Positions 51,951 to 60,293 of a stretch of 64,000 nucleotides of DNA are shown here, one piece after another. The position numbers and the translations under genes are program-made. The notes beneath the pieces were generated by a model. That model was given only the letters and a program-made list of their open reading frames with translations, was not told where the DNA came from and made no database searches. This DNA comes from SIG701 sp045577175 (GTDB lineage Bacteria; Bacillota; Clostridia; Oscillospirales; CAG-272): positions 1 through 64,000 of the forward strand of contig JAZNHT010000044.1 of the NCBI GenBank assembly GCA_045577175.1, in the 5' to 3' direction. Each line of letters begins with the position of its first letter. Position 1 is the stretch's first letter.

Positions 51951-52193
51951 AACAGCGGGATGCGGCGTATGTACCGCTGAAGTTTTGACATTATCTCCCT
52001 CCGCAATGTTTCGAAAATTACGTGAAAGGAGACAGTGCCGCGCGAGATTGCTGTTTTTGCGATACAATCGCAAAATGCCGTTTTTCAAACGGCAAAGCAA
52101 GCTCGACGAAGTTTTTGCTCTGCAAAAACTTCATTCGTCCGTCGGACAACTCCCCGTTCCGACAGCACTTAACGCACATACGCCTACTCTGTT
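51951..52193 (-). promoter_or_regulatory. Tetrahydrofolate (THF) riboswitch with a 156-base insert
   Basis: On the minus strand the 5' half reads AACAGAGTAG, GGCGTATG, then the conserved GCGTTAAGTG, a P3 stem (CTGTCGGA/TCCGAC) with GGGGAGTTG and ACGAA. The 3' half is at 51951-51977: GCGGTA, CATACGCC pairing exactly with GGCGTATG, GCATCC and CCGCTGTT closing P1. These match the folT-type THF aptamer. Between the halves lie bases 51978-52133, which are not part of the usual aptamer. Confidence 0.82.
51978..52133. repeat. Hairpin-rich insert within the THF riboswitch
   Basis: The ends are inverted repeats (TGAAGTTTTG at 51978 and CAAAAACTTCA ending 52133). Inside are three strong hairpins: 52108-52132 (GAAGTTTTTGC arms), 52076-52094 (TGCCGTTT arms) and 52055-52075 (TTTTGCGA arms). 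It resembles a small non-autonomous mobile element or a repeat, but could be a peripheral RNA domain. Confidence 0.6.
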
Positions 52194-52221
52194 TTTATAT
52201 TATTTTACAATGCTGTGACAA
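52194..52221 (-). promoter_or_regulatory. Candidate promoter of the folT-folC operon
   Basis: TTGTCA and TATAAA on the minus strand, 16-base spacer. The implied start falls just inside the first helix of the riboswitch, so the true start may be slightly different. Confidence 0.45.
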
Positions 52222-52236
52222 AACTTTCCTGCGGAA

Positions 52237-53202
52237 TCAGCGATCCTCCTCGGAGAGACCGAGACCGCCCATGAGACGCTTGTTGAACTCCTCGGCGGTG
52301 TTATAGCCCATCCGCTTCTGACGGTTGTTCATCGCCGCGATCTCGATAATGATCGCAAGGTTACGTCCGGGCTTGACCGGAATCGTCGTAGTGGGAATCT
52401 GGTTGCCCATGATGTCCGTATACTCCGACTCCAACCCGAGACGGTCGTACATTTTGCCCTGTATCCACGTTTCGAGCTTGATAATCATATCGACCTTCTC
52501 GGTCTCCTTGACCGCGCCCATACCGAACAGGCGGCGCACATCGACGATGCCGATACCGCGCAGCTCAATGTAGTGGCGGATGATCTCCGGCGCGGAGCCG
52601 ACGATCGTTTTCGCAGACACACGGCGCAATTCAACCGCATCATCCGCGATCAGACGGTGACCGCGCTTAATCAGCTCAATCGCCGTTTCGCTCTTGCCGA
52701 CACCGCTGTCGCCGAGCATGAGGATACCCTCGCCGTAGACCTCAACCAGCACGCCGTGGCGCGTGATGCAAGGCGCAAGCGACACATTCAGATACGCAAG
52801 AAGCTGTGCCGTCAGCACGCTGGACTGCTCGTCCGTATACAAAATCGGCACCTCAAAATATTCCGCCAAAGAGACAAACTCCGCGCTCGGACGGTTGCCG
52901 TGCGTGAAAACGACCGCAACAGGGTGATGCGCCAAAAAATTCGACACCCGATCCGTCCATTCCTGTCCCGAAATGCTGTCGAGATACGAATATTCCGCGT
53001 TGCCGATCAGCTGGATGCGCTCCGGCTCAAAATGCTCGAAAAATCCCGAAAACGGAAGTCCGGGACGTCCGACGTCGGCGTGATGCACCAGAATCTCCGT
53101 TGCCTCCCTCGGCAGATATACCGCCTCCAGCTTCAGTTCATCGATCACACGTTTCAGATTCACCGGTTTCACCGAGCCGGCGGCTTCGCTCATATCACTC
53201 AT
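52237..53202 (-). CDS. hprK: HPr kinase/phosphorylase
   Basis: The 321-residue regulator phosphorylates HPr on Ser46 in response to glycolytic metabolites, driving carbon catabolite repression. The C-terminal domain has Walker A GDSGVGKSETAIELIKRGHRL, LIADDAVEL, the signature ELRGIGIVDVRRLFGMGAV and the capping TIPVKPGRNLAIIIEIAAMN. ATG at 53202 has AGGAGG 7 bases upstream. It has its own promoter; ptsH is not in the window. Confidence 0.96.
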   Translation of the reverse strand: MSDMSEAAGSVKPVNLKRVIDELKLEAVYLPREATEILVHHADVGRPGLPFSGFFEHFEPERIQLIGNAEYSYLDSISGQEWTDRVSNFLAHHPVAVVFTHGNRPSAEFVSLAEYFEVPILYTDEQSSVLTAQLLAYLNVSLAPCITRHGVLVEVYGEGILMLGDSGVGKSETAIELIKRGHRLIADDAVELRRVSAKTIVGSAPEIIRHYIELRGIGIVDVRRLFGMGAVKETEKVDMIIKLETWIQGKMYDRLGLESEYTDIMGNQIPTTTIPVKPGRNLAIIIEIAAMNNRQKRMGYNTAEEFNKRLMGGLGLSEEDR

Positions 53203-53232
53203 CGTTTCCCCTCCTGTACGTTTGTTTTCTTT

Positions 53233-53261
53233 AGTATAACACACTGCCACCGATTTTGCAA
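53233..53261 (-). promoter_or_regulatory. Sigma-A promoter of hprK
   Basis: TTGCAA and TATACT on the minus strand, 17-base spacer. Confidence 0.75.
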
Positions 53262-53377
53262 GAGCAAATCGCGCGTATCCGTTCACGATATATTCATGTA
53301 AAATTCACAAAGCAGTCATCCATGTTTGGTATACTGATTATGTATAGTCAAATTTTCAAAAATGAAAGAGGTATTCC

Positions 53378-54376
53378 ATGTCTCACCGTCATACATTTAC
53401 CCGCGTATTTGCCGCTGTTTTCGCGGCTCTGATGCTCCTCACCGCCGTCGCCTGCCAAAAGATTCCGGAGAGCACAAAGGAAGAGTCAGCCACCGTTCTG
53501 ACGATCGACGAATTTTCCGTTCCTTACGAACAGCTCCGCTATTTCGTCCGCAATTACCGCAACGAACACGGTGATGTCGAAACGTGGGATCCGAACAAAA
53601 CGGAGGAAATCTGTGCGGAAATCATGGAGGATGCGCTCGGCGCTTTGCGCAACCAGTACGCCATTCTGTCGCTTGCCGAAAAGTACGGCATCGAACGCAC
53701 GGACAGCGCAATCGCAGAGCTTGTGGACGGACAGATTGATGCCGCGATTGAGGAATACGGCAGCGTTGACGCATACGTGGAAGCACTGTCACTGAATTAC
53801 ATGACGGCAAGCGTGCACCGTTTTCTTCTGACCGTCAGTGCCATAAACGAGGAGCTCTATTACGCCATGCTGGGGGACGGCACGCTGACACTGGATGAGG
53901 ACGCCGTGAAAGCCGCCGTCTACGGTGCTGAATTTATCCGCGTAAAGCAGATTCTGATCGCAAACGATCCGGGTGAGGACACCGACGCAAACCGCGAAAT
54001 CGCCGAGGAAGTGCTTGCCCGTGCCTTGGCAGGTGAGGATTTCGATACGCTTGTCGAAGAGTACGGTGAGGATCTCTACATGTTCAACAACACCGACGGC
54101 TACTATATGTGCCGCGGTGTATGGTACCGCGCTTTTGAGGATGCCGCCTTCGCCCTTGAAATCGGTGAAATCAGCGGCATCGTGGAAACGGAAGCAGGGT
54201 ACAGCATCCTCCTCCGCTGTGAAAAAGAAGATGCGTATCTGGAGGCACATCTGAGTGATCTCGGCACGGATCTGCGTGACGCACAGCTCTCCCTCGCCAT
54301 TGAGGCATGTGCCGCCGAAATGACTTTGACGACAAACGAAATCTTTGCCTCCTACACTGTACTGACGATGGAGTGA
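53378..54376 (+). CDS. PrsA/SurA-like peptidyl-prolyl isomerase lipoprotein
   Basis: A 332-residue exported lipoprotein (signal ending LTAVACQK, Cys about residue 26) with a helical chaperone N-domain and a parvulin-like domain: RVKQILIAND at the start, EEVLARALAGEDFDTLVEEYGED, then FEDAAFALEIGEISGIVETEAGYSIL. It should help fold secreted proteins at the outer membrane face. The canonical parvulin catalytic residues are partly replaced, so isomerase activity is uncertain. AAAGAGG precedes the ATG. Confidence 0.85.
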   Translation: MSHRHTFTRVFAAVFAALMLLTAVACQKIPESTKEESATVLTIDEFSVPYEQLRYFVRNYRNEHGDVETWDPNKTEEICAEIMEDALGALRNQYAILSLAEKYGIERTDSAIAELVDGQIDAAIEEYGSVDAYVEALSLNYMTASVHRFLLTVSAINEELYYAMLGDGTLTLDEDAVKAAVYGAEFIRVKQILIANDPGEDTDANREIAEEVLARALAGEDFDTLVEEYGEDLYMFNNTDGYYMCRGVWYRAFEDAAFALEIGEISGIVETEAGYSILLRCEKEDAYLEAHLSDLGTDLRDAQLSLAIEACAAEMTLTTNEIFASYTVLTME

Positions 54377-54380
54377 AGCC

Positions 54381-55310
54381 GTGAAATATTACGCTCCCTC
54401 CCACTATACGGGTAAGACGAAACAAAAGAAAATCTTACGGATTGTTCTGCTGTCCGTTCTGATTCTCGGCATTCTGACGGGACTTGCCGTGCTCGGCAAT
54501 CTTCTCGGCGAACGGCTTGTCCGTGCGCAGTCACTTCTCGATCTCACCCCGGAGGATTACAGTGCACAGAGCAACGACACACCGTCATATGCATACACAA
54601 AACCGCCGCAGAAGAATCCGCTCCGTATGCACGCCGTATGCGCGCCGCTGTCTCCCGCCGTCTTCGCGAAAGAGGAGACACTGAAAAACGCTGTTCTTGC
54701 CGCCGCTGAAACGCACGCAGGTATCTCCGTAACTGCGGCAGATGCCACGGGACTGTATTTCGCCATAGGAGATGCCGCAGAAAATACGGCGCTCCGATCG
54801 CCCTCTCTGCTCGGATATGCCGCGGATACGGCTGCCTCACACGGGATGCACATTTCCGCGACCGTGCACACCTCGTACTCCGTACAGCAGGATGCCTCCA
54901 TTCTCGAAGAGCTCACCCATCGAGGGATCACGGAAACGGTCATCTGCGGTGCCGCAGGCGAGACGCTGACCGCTTCCAAAATGTACGATCTGCTTCTGTA
55001 TCTGGAGACGCTCCGTGAGTCCGCGCCGCAGATGACGATCGGCATAGCCCTCTCCCCCACCCTGTTTGCCGATGCAGATGCCGCAGTACATCTTGACACG
55101 CTTGCCGCGTATTTTGATTTTCTGCTTCTCGATATTTCCGCCGCAGACAGCGCGGATTACGCCGCCGATCTTGAAAAAACGCTTTCATCCCTGTACGGCA
55201 GTATCGCATATTACGAGCTCGCCGTGCTGATTGCCGGAGAACACGCAAGCGAAACCATTTTCGAAATTCTTGACAGTGCCGCAGTCGAAACGGTGCGCTG
55301 TCTGTACTGA
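54381..55310 (+). CDS. Membrane-anchored protein, possible glycosidase-like barrel
   Basis: The 309-residue product has a basic cytoplasmic start, one membrane helix (ILRIVLLSVLILGILTGLAVL) and an extracytoplasmic domain with alternating helices and strands (AAETHAGISVTAADATGLYF, GMHISATVHTSY, ITETVICGAAGE, MTIGIALSPTLF, DFLLLDIS) that resembles the putative glycoside hydrolase or TIM-barrel fold. Catalytic residues are not identifiable. It begins with GTG 4 bases after the PrsA-like gene (GGAG upstream) and is in an operon with it. Confidence 0.6.
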   Translation: MKYYAPSHYTGKTKQKKILRIVLLSVLILGILTGLAVLGNLLGERLVRAQSLLDLTPEDYSAQSNDTPSYAYTKPPQKNPLRMHAVCAPLSPAVFAKEETLKNAVLAAAETHAGISVTAADATGLYFAIGDAAENTALRSPSLLGYAADTAASHGMHISATVHTSYSVQQDASILEELTHRGITETVICGAAGETLTASKMYDLLLYLETLRESAPQMTIGIALSPTLFADADAAVHLDTLAAYFDFLLLDISAADSADYAADLEKTLSSLYGSIAYYELAVLIAGEHASETIFEILDSAAVETVRCLY

Positions 55311-55331
55311 ACAATCATTACGGAGACGCAT

Positions 55332-56453
55332 ATGTTTTCCACTTCCCTTCAAAAAAAGACAGATCCCGATCTGTTCTCGCTCATTCCGAGCGTGCAGACA
55401 GATCGGGATTTGCGCATCATAGGCATAAACGATGCCGCTGCACAGGCAGGAATCCGCACGGGAGAAACGCTCCGCACCCGAAACGAAAGTGAGGCAAATC
55501 GGTTCAAGGAATGGTTTGCCTCGTGCGTCTGTACGGCAAAAAACACTGCGCACGGCACCGTATGCGAATGCCCTTCCATCCGTTTGCCGCTTTCCGCTTT
55601 TCATTCCTTTCGCACCGCCATCGTCCGCTTTGAATATTCTCTGGCAGGATCGTTTGCCACAGTCGCGCTGTTTCACTCGCAAAAGGAGTTTCTTCTCTCC
55701 CCGATCCATACCGCAGAACACGCGGAAAAGGCGGCGGCATTCTTTATCCGCCACTTTATGTGCCTCAAAAACGAATGCGAATCCCTTCTGCACACCCCGA
55801 ACAGAGAGCGCGGCACGTTCACCGAAGCGATGGAAAGCCTGCTCTCCGCCATGTCGTTCTCAGCAAGGCTTCTGACACCTCTCACAGCCGAAAGCCGGAA
55901 AGAAAAGCGGCTTTTTCCTCTCTCCGTTCTTCTCGCCACCTATCTGTCCGATGTGCTGCCGACACTGCGCACGGTGGACTGCCATATTGAATATGTATCC
56001 GACAAGGAGGACGTTCTGCTTCCCGTAGACACGTGCGCGCTGTTTCTGCTTCTCAGCCTTCTTTTCACGCTTATGAACCGTTTGAGTGCGGACGGATGCA
56101 TCCGCGTTACGAAAAGCCGCTACGGACAGGACGGCGAGATTCGGCTGTCGGTATCGTATGCACACGATCTTCCACCGTTTGTGCATCTTTCCGCGCTCTC
56201 TGCCCTCTCTCCTCTTCTGCCGCAGCCGGAGACACAGCTTCTCGCGGCAGATTACCTGGCAGCGGTTACGGATTCGTACCCGGACGTATTCACCGACCCG
56301 ACCGAAAAAAAGCTGACGCTCTCTTTGTACATTCCTTACGAAAAACAAACGGAGGATTTCAAATCCCCCCGGGGTGCCGCGGAGGATTTGCAGGCGGCAT
56401 GTCGCTGTATGCGCGGATTTTTCCGGATTGCCCCCGAAATCACCGAAGAATAA
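55332..56453 (+). CDS. Protein of unknown function, possibly a degenerate histidine kinase
   Basis: A 373-residue soluble protein without signal or membrane segment. The first ~110 residues have a PAS-like rhythm starting LFSLIPSVQTDRDLRIIGIN; the rest has long helices and a late region (LPVDTCALFLLLSLLFTLMNRL, GEIRLSVSY) reminiscent of HATPase domains, yet no phospho-accepting His or N/G boxes are seen. GGAG precedes the ATG at 55332. It ends by overlapping the convergent gene at 56440 by 14 bases. Assignment is tentative. Confidence 0.6.
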   Translation: MFSTSLQKKTDPDLFSLIPSVQTDRDLRIIGINDAAAQAGIRTGETLRTRNESEANRFKEWFASCVCTAKNTAHGTVCECPSIRLPLSAFHSFRTAIVRFEYSLAGSFATVALFHSQKEFLLSPIHTAEHAEKAAAFFIRHFMCLKNECESLLHTPNRERGTFTEAMESLLSAMSFSARLLTPLTAESRKEKRLFPLSVLLATYLSDVLPTLRTVDCHIEYVSDKEDVLLPVDTCALFLLLSLLFTLMNRLSADGCIRVTKSRYGQDGEIRLSVSYAHDLPPFVHLSALSALSPLLPQPETQLLAADYLAAVTDSYPDVFTDPTEKKLTLSLYIPYEKQTEDFKSPRGAAEDLQAACRCMRGFFRIAPEITEE

Positions 56454-56865
56454 TCAGCAAAAGAAGAATCGCGATCATATCTCCGGCGCGTTCTTCCTCT
56501 CCGCATAAAAGAAGAAGCACGGCAATAAGCAGAAGCTCCTCCTTATCCCCATCGATAAAGGAATGTAAAAACGTGCCGAGCCGGTCTTTTGTCTGCGGCG
56601 GAGGCGGACAGGCATCCGCACAGGCAGGCTCGCACGAAGCATCACTCTCATCGGTGTCATCGGTCTGACATAATAGCAAAGCACCCTGTGCCTCCGCCGT
56701 GATCTCCTCCGCTTCAGAGGGAGGCTCCGGCACTCTGCGCGCCTCATACTGCACGGCAATCCCGTCCGCGGGCGGCGCACGGTAGAATCTGCTTCCGCCG
56801 TACACGGGCGGAATGTTATTCGCGTACCGATCGTCGGCACGCACCTTCACACTGCGGCTGTACAT
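56440..56865 (-). CDS. Hypothetical small protein with hydrophobic C-terminus
   Basis: A 141-residue protein: Tyr/Arg-rich start (MYSRSVKVRADDRYANNIPPVYGG), an acidic, Pro-rich middle with four Cys, and a Leu-rich C-terminal segment (EELLLIAVLLLLCGEEERAGDMIAILLLLIIL) forming two short hydrophobic runs. It lies 9 bases after the gene at 56875 in a three-gene leftward operon. I recognise no family. Confidence 0.6.
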   Translation of the reverse strand: MYSRSVKVRADDRYANNIPPVYGGSRFYRAPPADGIAVQYEARRVPEPPSEAEEITAEAQGALLLCQTDDTDESDASCEPACADACPPPPQTKDRLGTFLHSFIDGDKEELLLIAVLLLLCGEEERAGDMIAILLLLIILR

Positions 56866-56874
56866 ACGCCCTCC

Positions 56875-57327
56875 TTATTTCTGCCCGTCGTCTTTTGCCG
56901 AGCCTTTTGAGCCTAACCGGCCGAGCAGATCCGTCATCTCCGTTACCTTCAGAATACTGTCGATCGCATCCTTGCGCTGACTGCTGAGGTACGGCTTGAG
57001 TGCCGCGAGCAGCCGTTTCCGCCTTTCCGCGTCACCGTCCTTTTTGCCGCCGCCGTCCTTTCCGCCGTCACCTTTCCCCTGCATACCCGATAGAAGCGGT
57101 GCCATCGCAGACATCATCTGCGGAAGTTTTGCGAGCATCTCGGGCGAAATCTGCGGCATGGCAGGTGCAGATGCAGGCGCACTCTGCGTATCCTGCGTTT
57201 GTGCCGATGCGGTGCCGCCTGACACCTCTGCCGCGAGCTTTGCAAATGCGGGATTTGCAAGAATACTCTGCACCGCCCCCTGAAGCTCCTCAGAACTCAT
57301 GGAGGAAATATCCTTCGTCTCACTCAT
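56875..57327 (-). CDS. Hypothetical helical protein with Gly/Lys-rich linker
   Basis: A 150-residue protein with an N-terminal helix (SSEELQGAVQSILANPAFAKLA), a low-complexity Ala/Gln/Pro segment, a PEMLAKLPQMMSAMAPLLSG helix, a GKGDGGKDGGGKKDGD linker and a basic C-terminal helix (RRKRLLAALKPYLSSQRKDAIDSIL). ATG at 57327 overlaps the stop of the upstream gene (ATGA) with GGGAGG 9 bases before it. Function unknown; the pattern recurs as a hypothetical in Oscillospiraceae as far as I remember. Confidence 0.65.
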   Translation of the reverse strand: MSETKDISSMSSEELQGAVQSILANPAFAKLAAEVSGGTASAQTQDTQSAPASAPAMPQISPEMLAKLPQMMSAMAPLLSGMQGKGDGGKDGGGKKDGDAERRKRLLAALKPYLSSQRKDAIDSILKVTEMTDLLGRLGSKGSAKDDGQK

Positions 57328-57572
57328 CGGAATCCACCTCCCCTGCGGTCGTTTTTGTGGTGTTTGTACGCATCCATGATCTCGTTCAGGCGCGCTACAT
57401 CGCTGTCCGTGATCTCGGAGAGCGTGCGGCGGATTGCCTCGTAATGGAGCCGTCCGCGCATCCGTTCGGGCAGCTCCATCCCCAAAGAGGATACGAGCAT
57501 ACGCATCGTGCGCCAAAGGCGGTCATCCGACATCTCGCTCAGTGATCGCACCGTATTTCTGTCCAGTTTCAT
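57324..57572 (-). CDS. Hypothetical small basic protein
   Basis: An 82-residue, fully helical, basic protein (NTVRSLSEMSDDRLWRTMRML, RLHYEAIRRTLSEITDSDVARL). ATG at 57572 has GGGAGG 5 or more bases upstream and is preferred over one 33 bases earlier. It is the first of three co-directional small genes with 4-base overlap and 9-base gap. No recognised domain. Confidence 0.65.
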   Translation of the reverse strand: MKLDRNTVRSLSEMSDDRLWRTMRMLVSSLGMELPERMRGRLHYEAIRRTLSEITDSDVARLNEIMDAYKHHKNDRRGGGFR

Positions 57573-57661
57573 ATAAACCCCTCCCTGTGCATTCTTCATC
57601 ACCACTATATGCGAGGGCGGCGGTTTTGCTACTGATTTTCGCCAAAGAAAGGACTCAAACC

Positions 57662-58174
57662 ATGAAAATTCTCGTCTTTTCCGATTCGCACGGGCGCACG
57701 GACGGTATCCGCCGCGCTATCGAAACGCACCGTACGGACACCGATCTGATCTATTTTCTCGGAGACGGTGCCGGAAACATCGCCGACGTTCTGGCGGATT
57801 TCCCTCAAATCCCTGCCGTGATTCTGCAGGGGAACTGCGACAGTGCCATCGCGCTCACCGCCTGCGGAATCACGCCGACCGAGGAGGACGTGCGCACCGT
57901 TGACGGCGTGCGGATTATCGCTTTGCACGGGCACACCGTCGGTGTAAAATACGGCATGGAAACGCTCCTCTGCCGTGCCTCGCAAGAGAACGCGGCGATT
58001 GCCCTGTTCGGACACACGCACGAGCCGTACAACCATGCCGAGCGTGCCGCATTCGGCGCAAACGAGCGGATTCTCTTCTTCAATCCGGGCTCCGTGGGCA
58101 AAGGATCACCCTGCACCTACGGCGTGATCTATACCGTAAACGGACAAATCTCCGCCTCCCACGGCGAGGTATAA
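57662..58174 (+). CDS. yfcE: YfcE/MJ0936-type metallophosphoesterase
   Basis: A 170-residue calcineurin-fold phosphodiesterase. Metal-binding motifs in order: FSDSHG (DxH), FLGDGAGN (GDxxx), LQGNCD (GNCD), ALHGHTVG and LFGHTHEP (GHTH), then FFNPGSVGKGS. ATG at 57662 has AAAGGA upstream. Small stand-alone members act on phosphodiesters; the cellular substrate is unknown. Confidence 0.92.
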   Translation: MKILVFSDSHGRTDGIRRAIETHRTDTDLIYFLGDGAGNIADVLADFPQIPAVILQGNCDSAIALTACGITPTEEDVRTVDGVRIIALHGHTVGVKYGMETLLCRASQENAAIALFGHTHEPYNHAERAAFGANERILFFNPGSVGKGSPCTYGVIYTVNGQISASHGEV

Positions 58175-58183
58175 AGACGCGAT

Positions 58184-58346
58184 GGGGAGAAACTTTTTGA
58201 AAAAAGTTTCTCCCCAAACCCCTTTTCAAAAACCTTTGGGGCAAATAACAGGTTATGTATTTTCAAAAATATATCGCTATCCCCTTTATATAAAGGTTTT
58301 TGGGGTGGGGTTCGGGGAGGGTCTTTTTTGCAAAAAGACCCTCCCC
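58184..58346. repeat. Large palindromic element between yfcE and spoVAE
   Basis: Two strong hairpins (58184-58216 with GGGGAGAAACTTTTT arms; 58314-58346 with GGGGAGGGTCTTTTT arms) flank inner arms that also pair (ACCTTT near 58235 with AAAGGT near 58285). The ends therefore mirror each other as a MITE-like or dispersed palindromic repeat; either hairpin can also end transcription of the convergent flanking genes. Confidence 0.65.
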
Positions 58347-58356
58347 GTCGTTTCCC

Positions 58357-58737
58357 CTAATTCTTCGTTTTTCCTCTGAAGAACAACGCCGCGATCAGAC
58401 CGAACACGAGTGCCGCTGCGATACCGGCGGAGGCAGCGGTTATGCCGCCGGTCAAAGCACCGAGCAAGCCGCGCTCGTTGACGGCATGGCGCACACCGCG
58501 CGCGATCAGGTAGCCGAATCCCGTCAGCGGCGTCGTCGCACCGCATCCGGCGAACTGCACGAGAAAATCGTACACGCCCACACTCTCGAGAATCACGCCT
58601 GCGACCACATACGAAACGAGAATCCGCGCCGGTGTCAGCTTCGTTTTGTCAATCAGAATCTGCGCGATCACGCAAAGCGCGCCCCCGACGAGAAACGCCC
58701 ACACGAACGGCTGTGCCGCTTCAATGAATCCGTTCAT
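58357..58737 (-). CDS. spoVAE: Stage V sporulation protein AE
   Basis: A 126-residue membrane protein (SpoVAE/AEb type) with three or four helices; FVWAFLVGGALCVIAQILID, VGVYDFLVQFAGCGATTPLTGFG and ITAASAGIAAALVFGLIAAL are typical. It is part of the channel that moves dipicolinic acid into the forespore and out on germination. Its ATG overlaps the end of spoVAD. Confidence 0.93.
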   Translation of the reverse strand: MNGFIEAAQPFVWAFLVGGALCVIAQILIDKTKLTPARILVSYVVAGVILESVGVYDFLVQFAGCGATTPLTGFGYLIARGVRHAVNERGLLGALTGGITAASAGIAAALVFGLIAALFFRGKTKN

Positions 58738-59759
58738 TCCGTATCCTCCTTAGTCGTGATCCGCACAAGATGCGCAATTCCCGGGATCGATGCGCCCTGC
58801 TGTACACTCATTGGGCTGAGAAGCGCGCCCGTCCCGATAAACAAAATATCCTTCATCTCGCCGCTTCGCAAACAGTCCAGAAGATACCCGGCGAGAGCGA
58901 CCGCACTGCATCCGCAGCCTGAGCCGCCCGCGTGCTTGTCCGTCGCCGCCGCATTGTAGATCAGATTGCCGCAGTCTTTATGCACGTCGGTGATGTCCAC
59001 TCCTGACGCACGGGCAAATTCCTTGAGAATCGCGCTTCCCTCCGCCCCCAGATCTCCCGTGAAGATGCCGTCAAACGATGCCGGCTCCCGGCCGCTTTCG
59101 TTAAAATAACGGCACACCGTATCGAGCGCGGCAGGTGCCATCGCCGCACCCATGTTGTTCGCGTCGGTGATGCCCCGATCCACGGAAATCCCCGGCAGTA
59201 CCTCAGCAATCCGCGGTGCATTCCGCTTGCAATCCCCGGGATCGTCCGTCAAAAGAAACGCCGCCGCGCCCGTGACCGTCCACTGCGCCGTGGGCGGACG
59301 CTGTCCGCCGTACTCCATCGGATAGCGGAACTGCCTCTCCGCGGAGCAGTTGTGCGAGGAGGATACAGTCACCGTCCGCCCACCGTATGCACCGCCGATC
59401 AGCGCGCCGAGTGCAAGTCCCTCCGCGCAGGTTGAGCACGCCCCGTACAGTCCGAAATACGGAATCCCGAACGAAAGAAGTCCGTACCCCGATCCCGTAC
59501 ACTGATTGAGCAGGTCTCCTGCAAACATCCGCTCAATCTCTCCGTCCCGAAATCCGGCACGTGCGAGGAGCGTGTTCACGGCGAGGCGTTGCATCTCGCT
59601 CTCCGCCTTCTCCCACGTGCTCTGTCCGAACGTGTCATCCTTCGGATCGTGCAGATCAAAATACGCCCCCAGCGGACCTGCCGCCTCCTCGTGTCCGACT
59701 ACGCTTGCCGCATCGGCAATCCATACGGGACGTCGCGGACGCAAAATTCCCTGTGCCAT
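58734..59759 (-). CDS. spoVAD: Stage V sporulation protein AD
   Basis: A 341-residue thiolase-fold protein that binds dipicolinic acid in the SpoVA complex. ADAASVVGHEEAAGPLGAYFD near the start, FGIPYFGLYGACSTCAEGL, SSHNCSAERQFRYPMEYGGQR and SGCGCSAVALAGYLLD are family hallmarks. It lies between spoVAC and spoVAE, the minimal conserved clostridial spoVA set. Confidence 0.96.
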   Translation of the reverse strand: MAQGILRPRRPVWIADAASVVGHEEAAGPLGAYFDLHDPKDDTFGQSTWEKAESEMQRLAVNTLLARAGFRDGEIERMFAGDLLNQCTGSGYGLLSFGIPYFGLYGACSTCAEGLALGALIGGAYGGRTVTVSSSHNCSAERQFRYPMEYGGQRPPTAQWTVTGAAAFLLTDDPGDCKRNAPRIAEVLPGISVDRGITDANNMGAAMAPAALDTVCRYFNESGREPASFDGIFTGDLGAEGSAILKEFARASGVDITDVHKDCGNLIYNAAATDKHAGGSGCGCSAVALAGYLLDCLRSGEMKDILFIGTGALLSPMSVQQGASIPGIAHLVRITTKEDTE

Positions 59760-59768
59760 ACTTCCTCC

Positions 59769-60215
59769 TCAAAAACAGGTGATACAGATCCAGTACACGA
59801 CGCCGTAGAGTGCGCCTGCCGCCGTTCCGTACAGAATCACGGGACCGGCGATGGAGAAAATTTTTGCGCCGACACCGAGGACAAAGCCCTCACCCTTCGT
59901 ATCGATCGCAGGGGACGCGACCGCGTTGGCGAAACCCGTAATCGGCACAACGGTGCCCGCGCCGGCAAATTTCGCAATTTTGTCAAAGACGCCGATACCC
60001 GTCAGAAGTGCAGTGAGAAAAATGAGCGTGACCGAAACGAGCGCGCCGACGTTTTCCGCATCGACCTTGAGAAAGTCATAAAGCGCAGTCAGTCCCTGCG
60101 CAAACGTACAAATTCCTCCGCCGACAAGAAACGCCCACGCGCAGTCCTTGCCGAGCGGGGATTTTTTTGCGTGCGCGTCCGCGTATTTTTTGTATGTGCC
60201 GCTGTCCGTGTTCAT
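59769..60215 (-). CDS. spoVAC: Stage V sporulation protein AC
   Basis: A 148-residue membrane protein with about four helices (CAWAFLVGGGICTFAQGL, VGALVSVTLIFLTALLTGIGV, GFVLGVGAKIFSIAGPVILY). SpoVAC is the mechanosensitive-type pore of the dipicolinate channel. ATG at 60215 has GGAGG 5 bases upstream and is chosen over one 12 bases earlier. A sigma-G promoter lies 32 bases before it. Confidence 0.95.
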   Translation of the reverse strand: MNTDSGTYKKYADAHAKKSPLGKDCAWAFLVGGGICTFAQGLTALYDFLKVDAENVGALVSVTLIFLTALLTGIGVFDKIAKFAGAGTVVPITGFANAVASPAIDTKGEGFVLGVGAKIFSIAGPVILYGTAAGALYGVVYWICITCF

Positions 60216-60246
60216 ACATGCCTCCAAATCCGTAGATTTACGCCGT

Positions 60247-60276
60247 TAGTATGCGCAAAAAAAGACGGGTGCATAC
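60247..60276 (-). promoter_or_regulatory. Sigma-G (late forespore) promoter of the spoVA operon
   Basis: On the minus strand GTATG, an 18-base spacer and CATACTA fit the sigma-G pattern. The -35 lies inside the loop region of the terminator of the preceding gene. Confidence 0.8.
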
Positions 60277-60285
60277 GCATCCGTC
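60257..60285 (-). terminator. Terminator of the glycosidase-like gene
   Basis: Read leftward, GACGGATGC pairs with GCACCCGTC around GTAT, then seven T. Confidence 0.85.
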
Positions 60286-60293
60286 CTTTTCTT

